DNA of 64,000 nucleotides from Paenilisteria newyorkensis (GCF_000766145.1 NZ_JNFB01000007.1:1-64000), one strand, 5' to 3'. Positions 53,102-63,206 are shown, counted from the first letter of the stretch. Notes: generated by a model from the letters alone, not told the origin. Program-made: numbers and translations.

Positions 53102-53188
53102 TTTGGAATCGCAGTTTCTCTCTAAGTATGCTATATTATTAAGGGTGCATTTATTTGATGCATGAAAATTGAAAAAGAGGTGTTGAGA

Positions 53189-54290
53189 ATGGAATTAGCT
53201 GAAATTCGCAATGAACTAGAAAAGACAACCCAACAAATCAAAGACTTTAGGGGGTCTCTTTGACTTAGACAGCATAGAAGTTCGGATTGCTGAGTTAGAG
53301 GATCAAATGTTGGACCCAGAATTTTGGAATGACCAGCAAGCAGCGCAGAAAGTCATCAATGAAGCGAATGGCTACAAAGAGACGTATAATGCGTTTCATG
53401 AGTTAGAAGAGGAGCAAGAAAATCTAGAACTCAGTTTGGAACTTTTGCGTGAAGAGGCAGATGAAGAGTTGCAAACAGAACTAGAAACAGAATTAGAGAC
53501 ATTTGTGGCGAAGTTAACAGATTTTGAATTGAAATTGATGTTAAGCGAGCCTTACGATAAAAATAACGCGATTTTAGAGTTACATCCAGGAGCTGGCGGA
53601 ACGGAGTCGCAGGATTGGGGCTCCATGTTACTGCGCATGTACCAGCGCTGGGCGGACAAGAAGGATTTCAAAGTCGAAATGCTGGATTACCAAGCAGGAG
53701 ACGAAGCGGGCATTAAGAGTGTCACATTGCTCATCAAAGGACATAATGCATACGGCTACTTAAAAGCGGAAAAAGGCGTTCACCGTCTCGTCCGTATTTC
53801 GCCATTCGATTCTTCGGGACGTCGCCATACATCGTTCGTATCCTGTGATGTGATGCCGGAAATGGATGACGACATCGAAATCGAAGTGCGCCCTGAGGAT
53901 TTAAAAATCGACACGTATCGCGCGACCGGTGCCGGTGGTCAGCATATCAATACGACCGACTCAGCTGTGCGGATGACGCATATACCATCCGGAATTGTTG
54001 TAACATGCCAATCCGAGCGTTCGCAGTTGAAAAACCGTGATCAAGCAATGAAAATGTTAAAAGCGAAATTATACCAAAAAGAGCAAGAAGAAAAAGAGAA
54101 AGAACTTGCGGAACTTCGCGGTGAACAAAAAGAAATAGGTTGGGGAAGTCAAATCCGATCCTACGTATTCCATCCATATTCCATGGTAAAAGATCACCGT
54201 ACAAATGTTGAAACAGGAAATACACAAGCAGTGATGGATGGCGATATTGATGAGTTTATCAATGGCTATCTGCGTTCGCGGATTGATTAA
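53189..54290 (+). CDS. prfB: Peptide chain release factor 2, with programmed +1 frameshift
   Basis: Terminates at UAA and UGA. The gene is in two frames: codons 1-24 run from ATG 53189 to CTT, then in-frame TGA (53261-53263); a +1 shift on CTTT continues at GAC 53262. The site AGGGGG-TCT-CTT-TGA-C has the internal Shine-Dalgarno and slippery codon of the classic autoregulatory RF2 frameshift. The full product is 366 residues, the normal length. GGQ motif in [20 protein letters not shown]; anticodon-like SPF in [15 protein letters not shown]. The TGA is therefore not a disabling mutation. Confidence 0.96.
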
Positions 54291-54299
54291 GGTGAAAAA

Positions 54300-55169
54300 A
54301 TGAGCGAAATAAAACCAGTCAAACGGCGTAAACTTCCGCCTAAATTAGCGAAAGCGATGGAGTATGTCTATGTTATTTTAGGCGCTTTCATTATTGCTTT
54401 GGCTTTCAATGTTTTGCTACTGCCAAATCATGTTGCTTCTGGCGGCGTGAGCGGGATTAGTACGATTATTAATTATTTAACGGGATGGACACCGGCTTAC
54501 ATTCAGTGGGCTTTTAATATTCCGTTATTCTTTGCAGGCGTATTTTTCTTGGGCTACCAGTTTGGAATCAAGACTTTTGTTGGCACGATGATTATGCCAC
54601 TATTTGTTTATTTGACAGCAGATTGGACGGTTTGGACGCATGAACCACTCGTTGCCGCATTGTTTGGCGGTGTGTTGGTTGGTGTTGGGCTAGGCATTGT
54701 TTTTCGCGGCAAAGCATCGACTGGTGGTACAGATGTTATCGCCCAAATTTTGCACAAATTCACGAATCTTTCGCTAGGTATTTGTGTGGCTTTGATTGAT
54801 GGGTTTGTCGTTATTGCGGCTATGTTCGTCTTTGATATCGAGTCGGGATTGTACGCGCTTATCGGACTTTTCGCTACGAGTAAGACGATCGACCTCGTTC
54901 AAGTGGGGCTCAATCAGTCAAAAACCGTGCTTATTATTTCTGAAAAGCAAGATGAGATACGCCACGCCATCCTTTATAAAATTGACCGAGGTATTACGCG
55001 TCTATCGGCAAAAGGCGGTTATACAGAAGATGACAGGCAAATATTGCTCTGTGTCATTGCCCAGTCCGAATTTTCAAGGTTAAAAGGCGTCATAAAAGAG
55101 ATTGACCCAAACGCATTTGTCGTCGTTATGAGCGCAAGTGAAGTGATGGGAGAAGGCTTCAACTTATAA
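54300..55169 (+). CDS. YitT family membrane protein (DUF161/DUF2179)
   Basis: 289 residues: five or six membrane segments in the first 200 (for example VYVILGAFIIALAFNVLLLP, LGVGLGIVFRGKASTGGTDVIAQIL) and a soluble C-terminal DUF2179 domain (VLIISEKQDEIRHAILYKIDRGITRLSAKGGYT). The family is widespread in Firmicutes and of unknown transport role. Starts 9 bases after prfB, so probably in its operon. Confidence 0.85.
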   Translation: MSEIKPVKRRKLPPKLAKAMEYVYVILGAFIIALAFNVLLLPNHVASGGVSGISTIINYLTGWTPAYIQWAFNIPLFFAGVFFLGYQFGIKTFVGTMIMPLFVYLTADWTVWTHEPLVAALFGGVLVGVGLGIVFRGKASTGGTDVIAQILHKFTNLSLGICVALIDGFVVIAAMFVFDIESGLYALIGLFATSKTIDLVQVGLNQSKTVLIISEKQDEIRHAILYKIDRGITRLSAKGGYTEDDRQILLCVIAQSEFSRLKGVIKEIDPNAFVVVMSASEVMGEGFNL

Positions 55170-55185
55170 TAAGAATGCAAAACGA

Positions 55186-55221
55186 GCAGCATTGACCAAT
55201 CAAGTTAATGTTGCTTTTTTG
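55186..55221 (+). terminator. Terminator after the YitT gene
   Basis: AGCAGCATT pairs with AATGTTGCT (one G-T pair), followed by TTTTT. Confidence 0.75.
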
Positions 55222-55722
55222 TAATACAGTTTTAAAATAGCGCATCGTTTGTATAACAGTTGTGTAACAAGAAGCTCATTCAGAGTAAGTGGGAAGGTAT
55301 TTGCTTACAAGAAGTGGTCTATTCCAATTGATTTCACTGTAACTATTTTTAATATCCCTGTAATGTTAATTCACTGGAAAACGCGGTACAATAGGAGAGT
55401 AGTAAAACAGTGCGGAAATTCGGGCACGTTTTTTTATGGTCTTTTTACAGAAAGAGAATAACGTAAAATAGTTAACAATGAAAATGAATGTAAATAGGTA
55501 TGTTGCGAATAAAATAAAACTTGTCATTGGTTGAAATATAACTGTAACCTAATTAACCCATGGCTGAAAAATTGAAGTGTTATAATTGTATTATGCGTTG
55601 TGACTTCAAGTACTTCAGCAAAAATGGTGAGCCTTGTTTGAGACTTCACTGCACAGATTCGGGTTATCTTACATGTTATATCATTCCAACTTGATTTAAG
55701 AAAGGCATAGTTAGGTGATAAA
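55222..55722 (+). promoter_or_regulatory. Long gene-less region and ftsE promoter area
   Basis: About 500 AT-rich bases without a credible gene; the 70-codon frame at 55249-55461 has no ribosome binding site and no coding bias. GTTATAATTG at about 55578-55587 is a likely -10 for ftsEX, giving a leader of about 130 bases. No -35 is convincing. Confidence 0.4.
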
Positions 55723-56409
55723 ATGATTGTTATGGAAGATGTCTACAAGAAGTATCCCAATGGTATAACAGCCGCGAACGGATTGAACATTCGGATCGAT
55801 CAGGGAGAATTCGTTTATGTCGTAGGGCCGAGTGGTGCTGGTAAATCGACTTTTATCAAAATGATATACCGCGAAGAGCGAGCAACAAAAGGAACGATTA
55901 ACGTGGGTAAATTTGATTTACTCCATATGAAGAATCGAGAAGTCCCATTTTTAAGAAGACATGTCGGCGTTGTTTTTCAGGATTTTAAGTTGCTACCGAG
56001 CAAAACCGTTTATGAAAACATTGCGTATGCGATGGAAGTAGTAGAGGAAGATCCGAAAGTCATCAAAGACCGTGTCATGGAAGTGCTAGACCTAGTTAAT
56101 TTGAAACACAAAGTCAGAATGCTACCAGATGAGTTGTCTGGCGGGGAGCAACAGCGGATTTCGATTGCTCGCTCGATAGCAAATATGCCACAGGTTTTAA
56201 TTGCAGATGAACCAACTGGAAACCTCGATCCTGATACTTCATGGGAAATCATGAATATCCTTGAAGAAATAAGTAATCGCGGAACGACAATCGTTATGGC
56301 GACACACAATAAAGAGATTGTTAATACTCTGAAACATCGTGTAATCGCTATTGAAAACGGTAGAATCGTTCGGGATGAACAGCAAGGAGATTATGGCTAT
56401 GAAATTTAG
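55723..56409 (+). CDS. ftsE: Cell division ABC-type ATPase FtsE
   Basis: ATPase partner of FtsX. 228 residues with Walker A GPSGAGKST, Q-loop VFQDFKLLPSKTVYEN, signature LSGGEQQR, Walker B VLIADEPTGNLDP and switch histidine MATHNKEIV. In Gram-positives FtsEX transmits ATP hydrolysis to extracellular coiled-coil wall hydrolases; two such genes follow directly. Overlaps ftsX by 11 bases. Confidence 0.96.
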   Translation: MIVMEDVYKKYPNGITAANGLNIRIDQGEFVYVVGPSGAGKSTFIKMIYREERATKGTINVGKFDLLHMKNREVPFLRRHVGVVFQDFKLLPSKTVYENIAYAMEVVEEDPKVIKDRVMEVLDLVNLKHKVRMLPDELSGGEQQRISIARSIANMPQVLIADEPTGNLDPDTSWEIMNILEEISNRGTTIVMATHNKEIVNTLKHRVIAIENGRIVRDEQQGDYGYEI

Positions 56410-57286
56410 AACAGTAGGTAGACATTTTAAAGAGAGCTTTAAGAGTCTCTATCGTAACGGTTGGATGACATTCGCTGCAGCTAGTGCGGTAACAGTAACT
56501 TTGATTTTAGTCAGTGTGTTCTTCGCAATTATGATGAACATGAACAAGTTAGCAGATGATGTTGAGAATGACGTTGAAATTAACGTGCATATCCAACTTA
56601 CTGCGACCAAAGATCAACAGGATGAATTAAAAGCCAATATCGGAGAGCTAAACGGCGTCGATAGTGTCACATTTTCTTCCAAAGATGAGCAAATGGAGAA
56701 GTTAGTCTCTACATATGGTAAGGATTTCGAGTTGTTCGAACAAGATAATCCACTTTACGATGTGTTCATTGTTCAAGCGAAGGAGCCGAGTGAAACGGCG
56801 AAGGTTGCATCCCAGATCGAGAAAATGAAATATGTCGCAAAAGTGAACTATGGTGAAAAAACAGTAGATAAATTGTTTAATGTCTTGAAATGGGGACGAT
56901 ATGCTGGTATCATATTAAGTGCTGGTCTTTTATTAACAGCCATGTTCCTAATTTCCAATACGATTAAGATTGCGATTTACTCGCGTCGAACCGAGATTGA
57001 GATTATGAAATTGGTAGGAGCGACAAACTGGTTTATCCGGTGGCCGTTCGTGTTAGAAGGCGCTTGGCTAGGTCTATTAGGATCTATTGTGCCAGTCATA
57101 CTAACATTTGTGGGTTACATCAACACATATAACCTTGTCAACCCAAGACTTGGAGAAGGCACCAACCTTTCCTTATTATCGCCAACCCCATTCATGTATG
57201 AAATATCAGGGTTAATCATTGCTATTGGAGTATTGATTGGTATATGGGGAAGCGCAATTTCCATCCGTAGATTCTTGAAAGTTTAA
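56399..57286 (+). CDS. ftsX: Cell division permease-like protein FtsX
   Basis: 295 residues: cytoplasmic N-terminus, four membrane segments (AAASAVTVTLILVSVFFAIMM; IILSAGLLLTAMFLISNTIKIA; two near the C-terminus) and an extracellular loop of about 100 residues after the first, the part known to contact PcsB/CwlO-type hydrolases. I use ATG 56399, 9 bases after AAGGAG; ATG 56393 is too close to it. Confidence 0.93.
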   Translation: MKFRTVGRHFKESFKSLYRNGWMTFAAASAVTVTLILVSVFFAIMMNMNKLADDVENDVEINVHIQLTATKDQQDELKANIGELNGVDSVTFSSKDEQMEKLVSTYGKDFELFEQDNPLYDVFIVQAKEPSETAKVASQIEKMKYVAKVNYGEKTVDKLFNVLKWGRYAGIILSAGLLLTAMFLISNTIKIAIYSRRTEIEIMKLVGATNWFIRWPFVLEGAWLGLLGSIVPVILTFVGYINTYNLVNPRLGEGTNLSLLSPTPFMYEISGLIIAIGVLIGIWGSAISIRRFLKV

Positions 57287-57384
57287 CAATTAAATGCGTA
57301 TCAGAGAAACGAACGCATTCTAAAAAATAATAAAAAAATTCAATGAAAGAAAAGCCTAGGGAGCTTTTTAGGAGGTAAAATCTT

Positions 57385-58653
57385 TTGAAAAAAAATACTT
57401 TAATCGCTGCGTCAATGGCAGCTGTAATCAGTTTATCACCGGTTTTTACAACAAATGCATTTGCGGACGTTAACACAGACATCCAACAGAAAGATGCTAA
57501 GCTAAACGATCTTAAATCTAAGAAAGCTGATTTACAAGCTGATCTATCATCTCTAGTAACAAAACTAGAAACAGCGCAAGCAAAATCTAAAGAGCTACAA
57601 GCGAGCTTCAACAAATCAGCAGAACAATTAAAGAAATTAAACGCTGATATCGCGGCAATCAATGCCCGCATTAAAGAACGTGAAGGTGTCCTTAAAGAGC
57701 GCGCTCGTTCTATGCAAGTAAACTCAAATTCAAACGTATATCTTGATGTTGTCTTAGGAGCAAATAATTTCAGCGATTTAGTAGACCGTGTGTCTGCTGT
57801 AAACACAATTGTTGATTCTGATAAAGCTATCCTTGATGAACAACAAAAAGACGAAGATGCTTTGAAATCAAAATCTGCATCTGTTAAAAAAGAGCAAGAA
57901 AAACAACAAAAAGCAATCGCTAGTTATGAAGAACAACAAAATAAAATCGAAGCTCAAAAAGCTGAGAAAGAAGCTGTTGTAGCACAATTAGCAGCGCAAC
58001 AAGCAACAACAGAACAAGAAAAATCTACTTTAATCGCGCAACGTGATAGAGAAGCAGCAGCAGCGGCGGCTCGTGCGGCAGCAGCGAAAGAAGCGACAAC
58101 TGTTCAACCATTAGCAGCTACGGAAACGAAAACAGAATCATCATCGTCGAATGCAAGTTCGAATGATTCTTCATCTACAGCGTCATCTTCTAATGACAAC
58201 AGTTCTAAATCTGAAAGTACTACAGCGAAAAAAGCATCATCAAATAATTCAGGTTCAACAAACAATAATATCCCAACACCAACAGGTTCTGGTTATGATG
58301 CAATGATTTCAACTGCTTACGCACAATTAGGTAAACCATATTCACTAGGAGCAACTGGACCAGGTTCATTTGACTGTTCTGGATTCACTTCTTACTCATT
58401 CCGTGCAGCAGGAATTTCTCTTCCAAGAACTTCAGGTGCTCAATATGCAGCATCTACTAAAATTAGTTCAAGCCAAGCAAAACCAGGTGATTTAGTATTC
58501 TTCAGCTATGGTAGCGGAATCGCTCACGTTGGTATTTACATTGGCGGAGGCAAAATGATTAACGCGCAAAACGACGGTGTTAAAATCGATAGCCTTTCAA
58601 GCGGCTTCTGGGCACAATCTCTTGTAGGTTTTGGCCGTGTAGCTAACTTTTAA
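57385..58653 (+). CDS. spl: Secreted coiled-coil NlpC/P60 peptidoglycan endopeptidase (Spl/P45, CwlO-like)
   Basis: D,L-endopeptidase expected to cut the peptide stems of peptidoglycan. 422 residues: signal peptide (about 1-27), coiled coil at about 30-225, an Asn/Ser-rich linker at about 240-300, and a C-terminal NlpC/P60 domain with catalytic Cys in [11 protein letters not shown] and His in [15 protein letters not shown] start behind AGGAGG. It follows ftsX by 98 bases. The coiled coil contains [20 protein letters not shown], closely paralleled in the next gene, which suggests both are FtsEX clients. Confidence 0.92.
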   Translation: MKKNTLIAASMAAVISLSPVFTTNAFADVNTDIQQKDAKLNDLKSKKADLQADLSSLVTKLETAQAKSKELQASFNKSAEQLKKLNADIAAINARIKEREGVLKERARSMQVNSNSNVYLDVVLGANNFSDLVDRVSAVNTIVDSDKAILDEQQKDEDALKSKSASVKKEQEKQQKAIASYEEQQNKIEAQKAEKEAVVAQLAAQQATTEQEKSTLIAQRDREAAAAAARAAAAKEATTVQPLAATETKTESSSSNASSNDSSSTASSSNDNSSKSESTTAKKASSNNSGSTNNNIPTPTGSGYDAMISTAYAQLGKPYSLGATGPGSFDCSGFTSYSFRAAGISLPRTSGAQYAASTKISSSQAKPGDLVFFSYGSGIAHVGIYIGGGKMINAQNDGVKIDSLSSGFWAQSLVGFGRVANF

Positions 58654-58685
58654 TCGTAAAATATAACAAGCGTTTTTGAAAATAG

Positions 58686-58726
58686 AAAAGTACCTTTGTA
58701 TGATTATTTACGAGGGTACTTTTTTT
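58686..58726 (+). terminator. Terminator of spl
   Basis: AAAAGTACC pairs with GGTACTTTT, followed by more T. Confidence 0.85.
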
Positions 58727-58785
58727 CTAACCTAACGCATGGAAAAAATAGTAATATATGAATCTGATCTAGGAGGAATTAATAC

Positions 58786-60156
58786 ATGGCATATAAGAAA
58801 TTACTCGTAAATAGCCTTGCAATAACTGTAGCAGTTGGCCTTTTTAGTACAGTGCCAACCAATGTAAAGGCTGCTGACTTAAATGAACTACAGAAACAAC
58901 AACAAGCAATTCAGCAACAACGTTCTACTATAGATAATCACATTGACGAGAAAGATCATGAAGTATCCGTTCTTGAAAGAAAGCAACAAACGACGGCTGC
59001 TGAACTGGAAAGTCTCGTAAAAAGCATTACAGAAACCAATAAAAAGTTACAAAAGCAGCAACAAGAAGTAGCGGTAACGAATGCAGAAGTAAGTAAGTTA
59101 AAAAATGAAATCGTCGTGTTACAAAAAAGTATCGATGATCGTCTTAATTTACTAAAAGATCGTGCACGTGCTATCCAGGTGAACGGAAACGGACAAGAGT
59201 ACATGAATGTAATTTTAGCGTCGGATAACTTCAGTGATTTTATTGATCGCGCAACGATGGTATCGACACTTGTTAATGCGGATAAAGATATTATGAGTGA
59301 CCAGAAGAAAGATGAGGACACTCTTAACTCTAAGCAAAAGCAAACAGAGACTAAGTTGGCAGGATTGAAGAAATTATCTACTGAAATCGCGCTATCAAAA
59401 AACAACTTAGAAAGCCAAAAAAGTCAAAAAGATGAGTTAATCTTGGCAATCGCGGCTGAAAAAGACTTAACGCAGCAACAAAAGAATGATTTATTAGCGC
59501 AACAAGGTGAATTGGCAGCGAATGAACAAGCAATCGCTGGAAATATCCAAGCGGAGAAGAACCGCCAAGCGCAACAACAATTAGTAGCAGCGCGTAAAGC
59601 GAGCGAAGAACGGGCAGCAAGGGAAGCGCGAGAAGCCGCGGCACAGGCAAGATCTAAGGTCGTTACACAGACCGAAACTGCGGCAGCCGCAACGACAACA
59701 CCAGATACACCAGCAGTTTCGATTCCTTCGATTAGTGCTGGTTCCCAAACAGGCATGTTCATTAAACCGGCAGCTGGAATCCTGACGTCTGGATTTAGCG
59801 ATAGAACAAACCCGGTGACTGGTCAACATGAATCGCATAAAGGGCAAGATATCGCCGCGGGTGGTAGTGTGCCAATTTATGCAGCAGCAGGTGGAACGGT
59901 TGTTTTCTCTGGTTTCGGCGCTCCAGGTAGCGGTTATGGTGGCTACGGATATGTTGTTGAAATCGATCATGGAAATGGCTACCAAACACTTTACGGTCAT
60001 ATGAGAGCAGGAAGCTTGCAAGTGGTTGCAGGACAAAGCGTTTCTCAAGGACAAGGCATCGGCATGATGGGCTCAACTGGGCAATCGACTGGGCAACATC
60101 TTCATTTTGAAATTCATAAAAATGGTGTTCCAGTAGATCCATCACCTTATATTTAA
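58786..60156 (+). CDS. Secreted coiled-coil M23 (LytM-type) peptidase
   Basis: 456 residues: signal peptide (about 1-29, ending VKAA), long coiled coil at about 30-285, short Ala/Thr-rich linker, and an M23 domain at about 325-456 with the zinc-site histidine and aspartate in HKGQDIAAGG and the HxH motif in GQHLHFEIH; both key motifs are intact. The architecture is that of EnvC/PcsB-like or DipM-like division hydrolases or their activators. N-terminal half clearly paralogous to that of the preceding gene. Confidence 0.9.
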   Translation: MAYKKLLVNSLAITVAVGLFSTVPTNVKAADLNELQKQQQAIQQQRSTIDNHIDEKDHEVSVLERKQQTTAAELESLVKSITETNKKLQKQQQEVAVTNAEVSKLKNEIVVLQKSIDDRLNLLKDRARAIQVNGNGQEYMNVILASDNFSDFIDRATMVSTLVNADKDIMSDQKKDEDTLNSKQKQTETKLAGLKKLSTEIALSKNNLESQKSQKDELILAIAAEKDLTQQQKNDLLAQQGELAANEQAIAGNIQAEKNRQAQQQLVAARKASEERAAREAREAAAQARSKVVTQTETAAAATTTPDTPAVSIPSISAGSQTGMFIKPAAGILTSGFSDRTNPVTGQHESHKGQDIAAGGSVPIYAAAGGTVVFSGFGAPGSGYGGYGYVVEIDHGNGYQTLYGHMRAGSLQVVAGQSVSQGQGIGMMGSTGQSTGQHLHFEIHKNGVPVDPSPYI

Positions 60157-60161
60157 TATCG

Positions 60162-60195
60162 AACTCGGCTAGCCACTTTTGGTAGCCGAGTTTTT
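60162..60195 (+). terminator. Terminator of the M23 gene
   Basis: AACTCGGCTA/TAGCCGAGTT stem with T5. Confidence 0.88.
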
Positions 60196-60271
60196 GTGTG
60201 ATACTAAGGCAATACTTCACCTCTGATTTATGATATGATAAAAAGGTAGCATTATTATTGGGAGGTACATT

Positions 60272-61723
60272 ATGGGGATTATCGCGGGATTACTGATTGT
60301 TTTGCTAGTCATCAATCTATTTTTCGCTGCTGTGATGGTGTTTTTAGAAAGACGAGACACATCAGCAACGTGGGCTTGGCTGCTAGTACTAACATTCATA
60401 CCTGTTATTGGATTTGTTATATACTTAATATTTGGCCGAAAGCTCTCCCACCGCAAAATTTTCGACTGGAAGGGACAGGAGAAAATTGGATTGCGAGAGT
60501 CGACGGATAATCAGATTAGCATGATTAGGCAGCAGGAGTTTCCGTTTAGCGATCGAAATGTAGCAAAGCATCGGGATTTGATTTATTTATTGTTGGTGAA
60601 CGATGGCGCAATTTTGACGCAGGATAATGAAGTGACGATTTTCACAGATGGGCATGAGAAGTTCGATGCGTTGATGCGGGATATTGAGATGGCGACGGAC
60701 CATATTCATTTGATTTATTATATTATTCACTCGGATATGCTGGGAAATCGTTTGCAGAAAGCGCTGATTAAAAAGGCAGAAGAAGGCCTCGATGTTCGGG
60801 TGATTTATGACGCGATGGGATGTCGAACCACGAAAAAGGCTTTTTGGAATAAGTTAAAGCAAAATGGCGTCAAAGTATGGCCGTTCTTCCCTTCGAAATT
60901 ACCGTTGATAAATTTCCGATTGAACTACCGTAATCATCGTAAATTGGCGATTATTGATGGTGAAATTGGCTATATTGGTGGATTCAACGTGGGGGATGAG
61001 TATTTAGGGCTTGATGATAGTTTTGGATACTGGCGTGACACGCATCTTCGGGTTCGTGGAAAAGCGGTTTTTGCGATGCAGACGAGATATATTATGGACT
61101 GGAATTCGGCGGCATCCGCTAGTCAAAAGCTGGATTATCAAACGCGCTATTTTCCGAGTTTTCACGGTAAGGGACAGACGAGTATGCAGATTGTATCCAG
61201 TGGACCGGATTCGGAATGGCAGCAAATTAAGAATGGTTACATCAAAATGATTAACTCGGCGAAGAAATCGATTTATTTGCAGTCGCCGTATATTATTCCA
61301 GATGCGAGTTTGCTAGAGGCGCTTAAAATCGCGTCGCTGTCTGGTGTCGATGTGCGTTTGATGATTCCGAATAAGCCGGATCATGCCTTTGTTTACCGGG
61401 CCACGACGAGCTATTGCGGGGAATTGATTGAGAGTGGTGCAAAGGTTTATATTTATGATAATGGCTTTATTCATGCGAAAACGCTTGTTGTGGACGGAGA
61501 AATTGCTTCGGTTGGGACGGCAAACATGGATTTTCGCAGTTTTAGACTGAATTTTGAAGTGAATGCGTTTATGTATGAAAAGAAAATAGCTCAAAAACTA
61601 GAAGATATTTTTTTACAGGATATTTTGAAATCGTATCAGCTGACGGAAGAATTGTATGCAGAGCGCTCATTTTGGATAAAAGTGAAAGAGGCGGTGTCGC
61701 GGCTACTTTCTCCGATACTATAA
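60272..61723 (+). CDS. cls: Cardiolipin synthase
   Basis: Phospholipase D superfamily enzyme making cardiolipin from two phosphatidylglycerols at the membrane. 483 residues: two N-terminal membrane segments (IIAGLLIVLLVINLFFAAVMVFL; WAWLLVLTFIPVIGFVIYLIFG) and two HKD motifs (NYRNHRKLAIIDGEIGYIGG and GFIHAKTLVVDGEIASVGTANMD). ATG behind GGGAGG. minJ follows within 13 bases. Confidence 0.94.
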   Translation: MGIIAGLLIVLLVINLFFAAVMVFLERRDTSATWAWLLVLTFIPVIGFVIYLIFGRKLSHRKIFDWKGQEKIGLRESTDNQISMIRQQEFPFSDRNVAKHRDLIYLLLVNDGAILTQDNEVTIFTDGHEKFDALMRDIEMATDHIHLIYYIIHSDMLGNRLQKALIKKAEEGLDVRVIYDAMGCRTTKKAFWNKLKQNGVKVWPFFPSKLPLINFRLNYRNHRKLAIIDGEIGYIGGFNVGDEYLGLDDSFGYWRDTHLRVRGKAVFAMQTRYIMDWNSAASASQKLDYQTRYFPSFHGKGQTSMQIVSSGPDSEWQQIKNGYIKMINSAKKSIYLQSPYIIPDASLLEALKIASLSGVDVRLMIPNKPDHAFVYRATTSYCGELIESGAKVYIYDNGFIHAKTLVVDGEIASVGTANMDFRSFRLNFEVNAFMYEKKIAQKLEDIFLQDILKSYQLTEELYAERSFWIKVKEAVSRLLSPIL

Positions 61724-61735
61724 GAGGTGAATGGA

Positions 61736-62908
61736 ATGGAGACAATAATAGTAGAAATTGTAAAAGGAATTGGCAGTATATTGGTACAACCGGCGTTATA
61801 CGTGTCGATATTGATAGCGATTATTGCTGGCTTTAATCGAATAAAATGGGAACGGAAATCCTTTCATGTACGGATACATTCACCTTGGCAGGAGCTAAAA
61901 GGATTCTTCGGTTTAGGTATCGTTTTTGGTGTGGCGATTTCGATTATCATGGTTTTTGTAGGTTTTACGCTGACGATTGGATGGATCGCGATATTTAATG
62001 CCGTGCTGATTGTGTTGTTGCTCGTCGGGATGTTTAGGATGACTTCCACGGCGTATACGATTGGGATTACCAGCCTCGTTTATTATGCGGTCTACTATTT
62101 CGACTGGCAGTTGGCGCCGTTTGAAGACCGGATGTTGCCGATTCGCGATTTGTATATTGATAATTTCATGATTGTTATTGTGTTTGTATTGGCATTATTG
62201 CTTGCGGTAGAGGCGTTTTTGATTCAATTTACCGGGGCCAACCAAGCCTCACCAATGCTTCGGAAAAGTGGGCGCGGAAAATGGGTTGGAGCATTCCAGT
62301 TACGCCGTTTATGGTTATTACCACTTGTATGCTTTATTCCAGGACACGGTTTTGCAGCATTATTTGACTGGTGGCCTATTTTTCAAATCGGGAATCAGAC
62401 ATTTTCCTTGATGGTATTGCCGATTGTGATTGGTTTTCAGCAACAAGTCCAGTCTCAGTTGCCAGCACAAGCGACGCATAAAATTGCCGTCCGAGTGACT
62501 AGTTTATCTATTCTGATCGCGCTACTTGGCGTAGTTAGCATCGTGATTCCAGTTTTGAGCTTACTCGCATTTATCGTGGCAATCGCAGGCCGATTTTGGA
62601 TTTCCTATCGTCATCGTAACGAGGAACGGGATTCTGCCTTTAAGTTTACACCACAAGTGGATGGCATTATGGTTCTAGGCGCACGGGAAAATACGCCAGC
62701 TAGCCGAATGGACATTTTGGCGGGAGAGGTCATCATGGAAGTAAACGGGATACCGGTGATGGATCGCGAAGATTTGTACGAGGCGCTAAATGAAAACCGA
62801 GCCTACTGCAAACTAAAAGTCCGTGACAACAACGGCGAACCACGAATTGTCCAAACCGCTATCTATGAAGAAGACTCATTTGAACTAGGTTTATTCATGG
62901 TAGAATAG
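61736..62908 (+). CDS. minJ: Polytopic membrane protein with C-terminal PDZ domain (MinJ-like)
   Basis: 390 residues: about seven or eight membrane segments, then a PDZ domain at about 300-390 (VDGIMVLGARENTPASRMDILAGEVIMEVNGIPVMDREDLYEAL). Topology and location near ftsEX match B. subtilis MinJ, which links DivIVA to MinCD in placing the division site. I use ATG 61736, 6 bases after AGAGGTG; GTG 61727 lies inside that site. Assignment as MinJ is by architecture and context, not by detailed alignment. Confidence 0.75.
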   Translation: METIIVEIVKGIGSILVQPALYVSILIAIIAGFNRIKWERKSFHVRIHSPWQELKGFFGLGIVFGVAISIIMVFVGFTLTIGWIAIFNAVLIVLLLVGMFRMTSTAYTIGITSLVYYAVYYFDWQLAPFEDRMLPIRDLYIDNFMIVIVFVLALLLAVEAFLIQFTGANQASPMLRKSGRGKWVGAFQLRRLWLLPLVCFIPGHGFAALFDWWPIFQIGNQTFSLMVLPIVIGFQQQVQSQLPAQATHKIAVRVTSLSILIALLGVVSIVIPVLSLLAFIVAIAGRFWISYRHRNEERDSAFKFTPQVDGIMVLGARENTPASRMDILAGEVIMEVNGIPVMDREDLYEALNENRAYCKLKVRDNNGEPRIVQTAIYEEDSFELGLFMVE

Positions 62909-62946
62909 TTTGACTCTATTTGAACTTCGAATAGTAAAAAAACGCC

Positions 62947-63070
62947 TCAGGGCTGCTAGAACTGCCCAGATCCTAGGCAAAAGTGAGTACCGACACGGAA
63001 TGTACGATTTGTACATGAGTATCGGAACGGAACTTTTAACGACGAAAATGGGTAGTTCTCGCAGCCCTGA
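62947..63070. repeat. Palindromic intergenic element PE6
   Basis: Terminal arms at 62947-62968 and 63049-63070 are inverted repeats matching at 20 of 22 positions (arm TCAGGGCTGC-AGAACT). Inside is GAGTACCG...CGGAATGTAC-GATTT-GTACATGAG, shared in part with PE3 on its minus strand (CTAGGCAAA, GAGTACCG, CGGAATGTAC). It lacks the 10-bp/17-base core hairpin. It lies between minJ and phoP and could fold into one long hairpin in RNA. Confidence 0.8.
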
Positions 63071-63206
63071 CTTTTAAGATTGTGTTAAGAGTGACCGTTT
63101 TCTACCCGAAAAAGGTAAATTCGTGCTATATTTTAGTGGAAGAATACATAACAAGTTGTGGCGGGATTGTAAAGGGCTGCGCGTTATGAATGGGGAGGAA
63201 AGAGCA

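Noticed and set aside
53261-53263. In-frame stop codon early in prfB as a pseudogene mutation
   Set aside because: It sits in the standard RF2 frameshift site and the downstream frame is full length and intact.
55249-55461. 70-codon reading frame between the YitT gene and ftsE
   Set aside because: No ribosome binding site, odd composition, and it lies just after a terminator.
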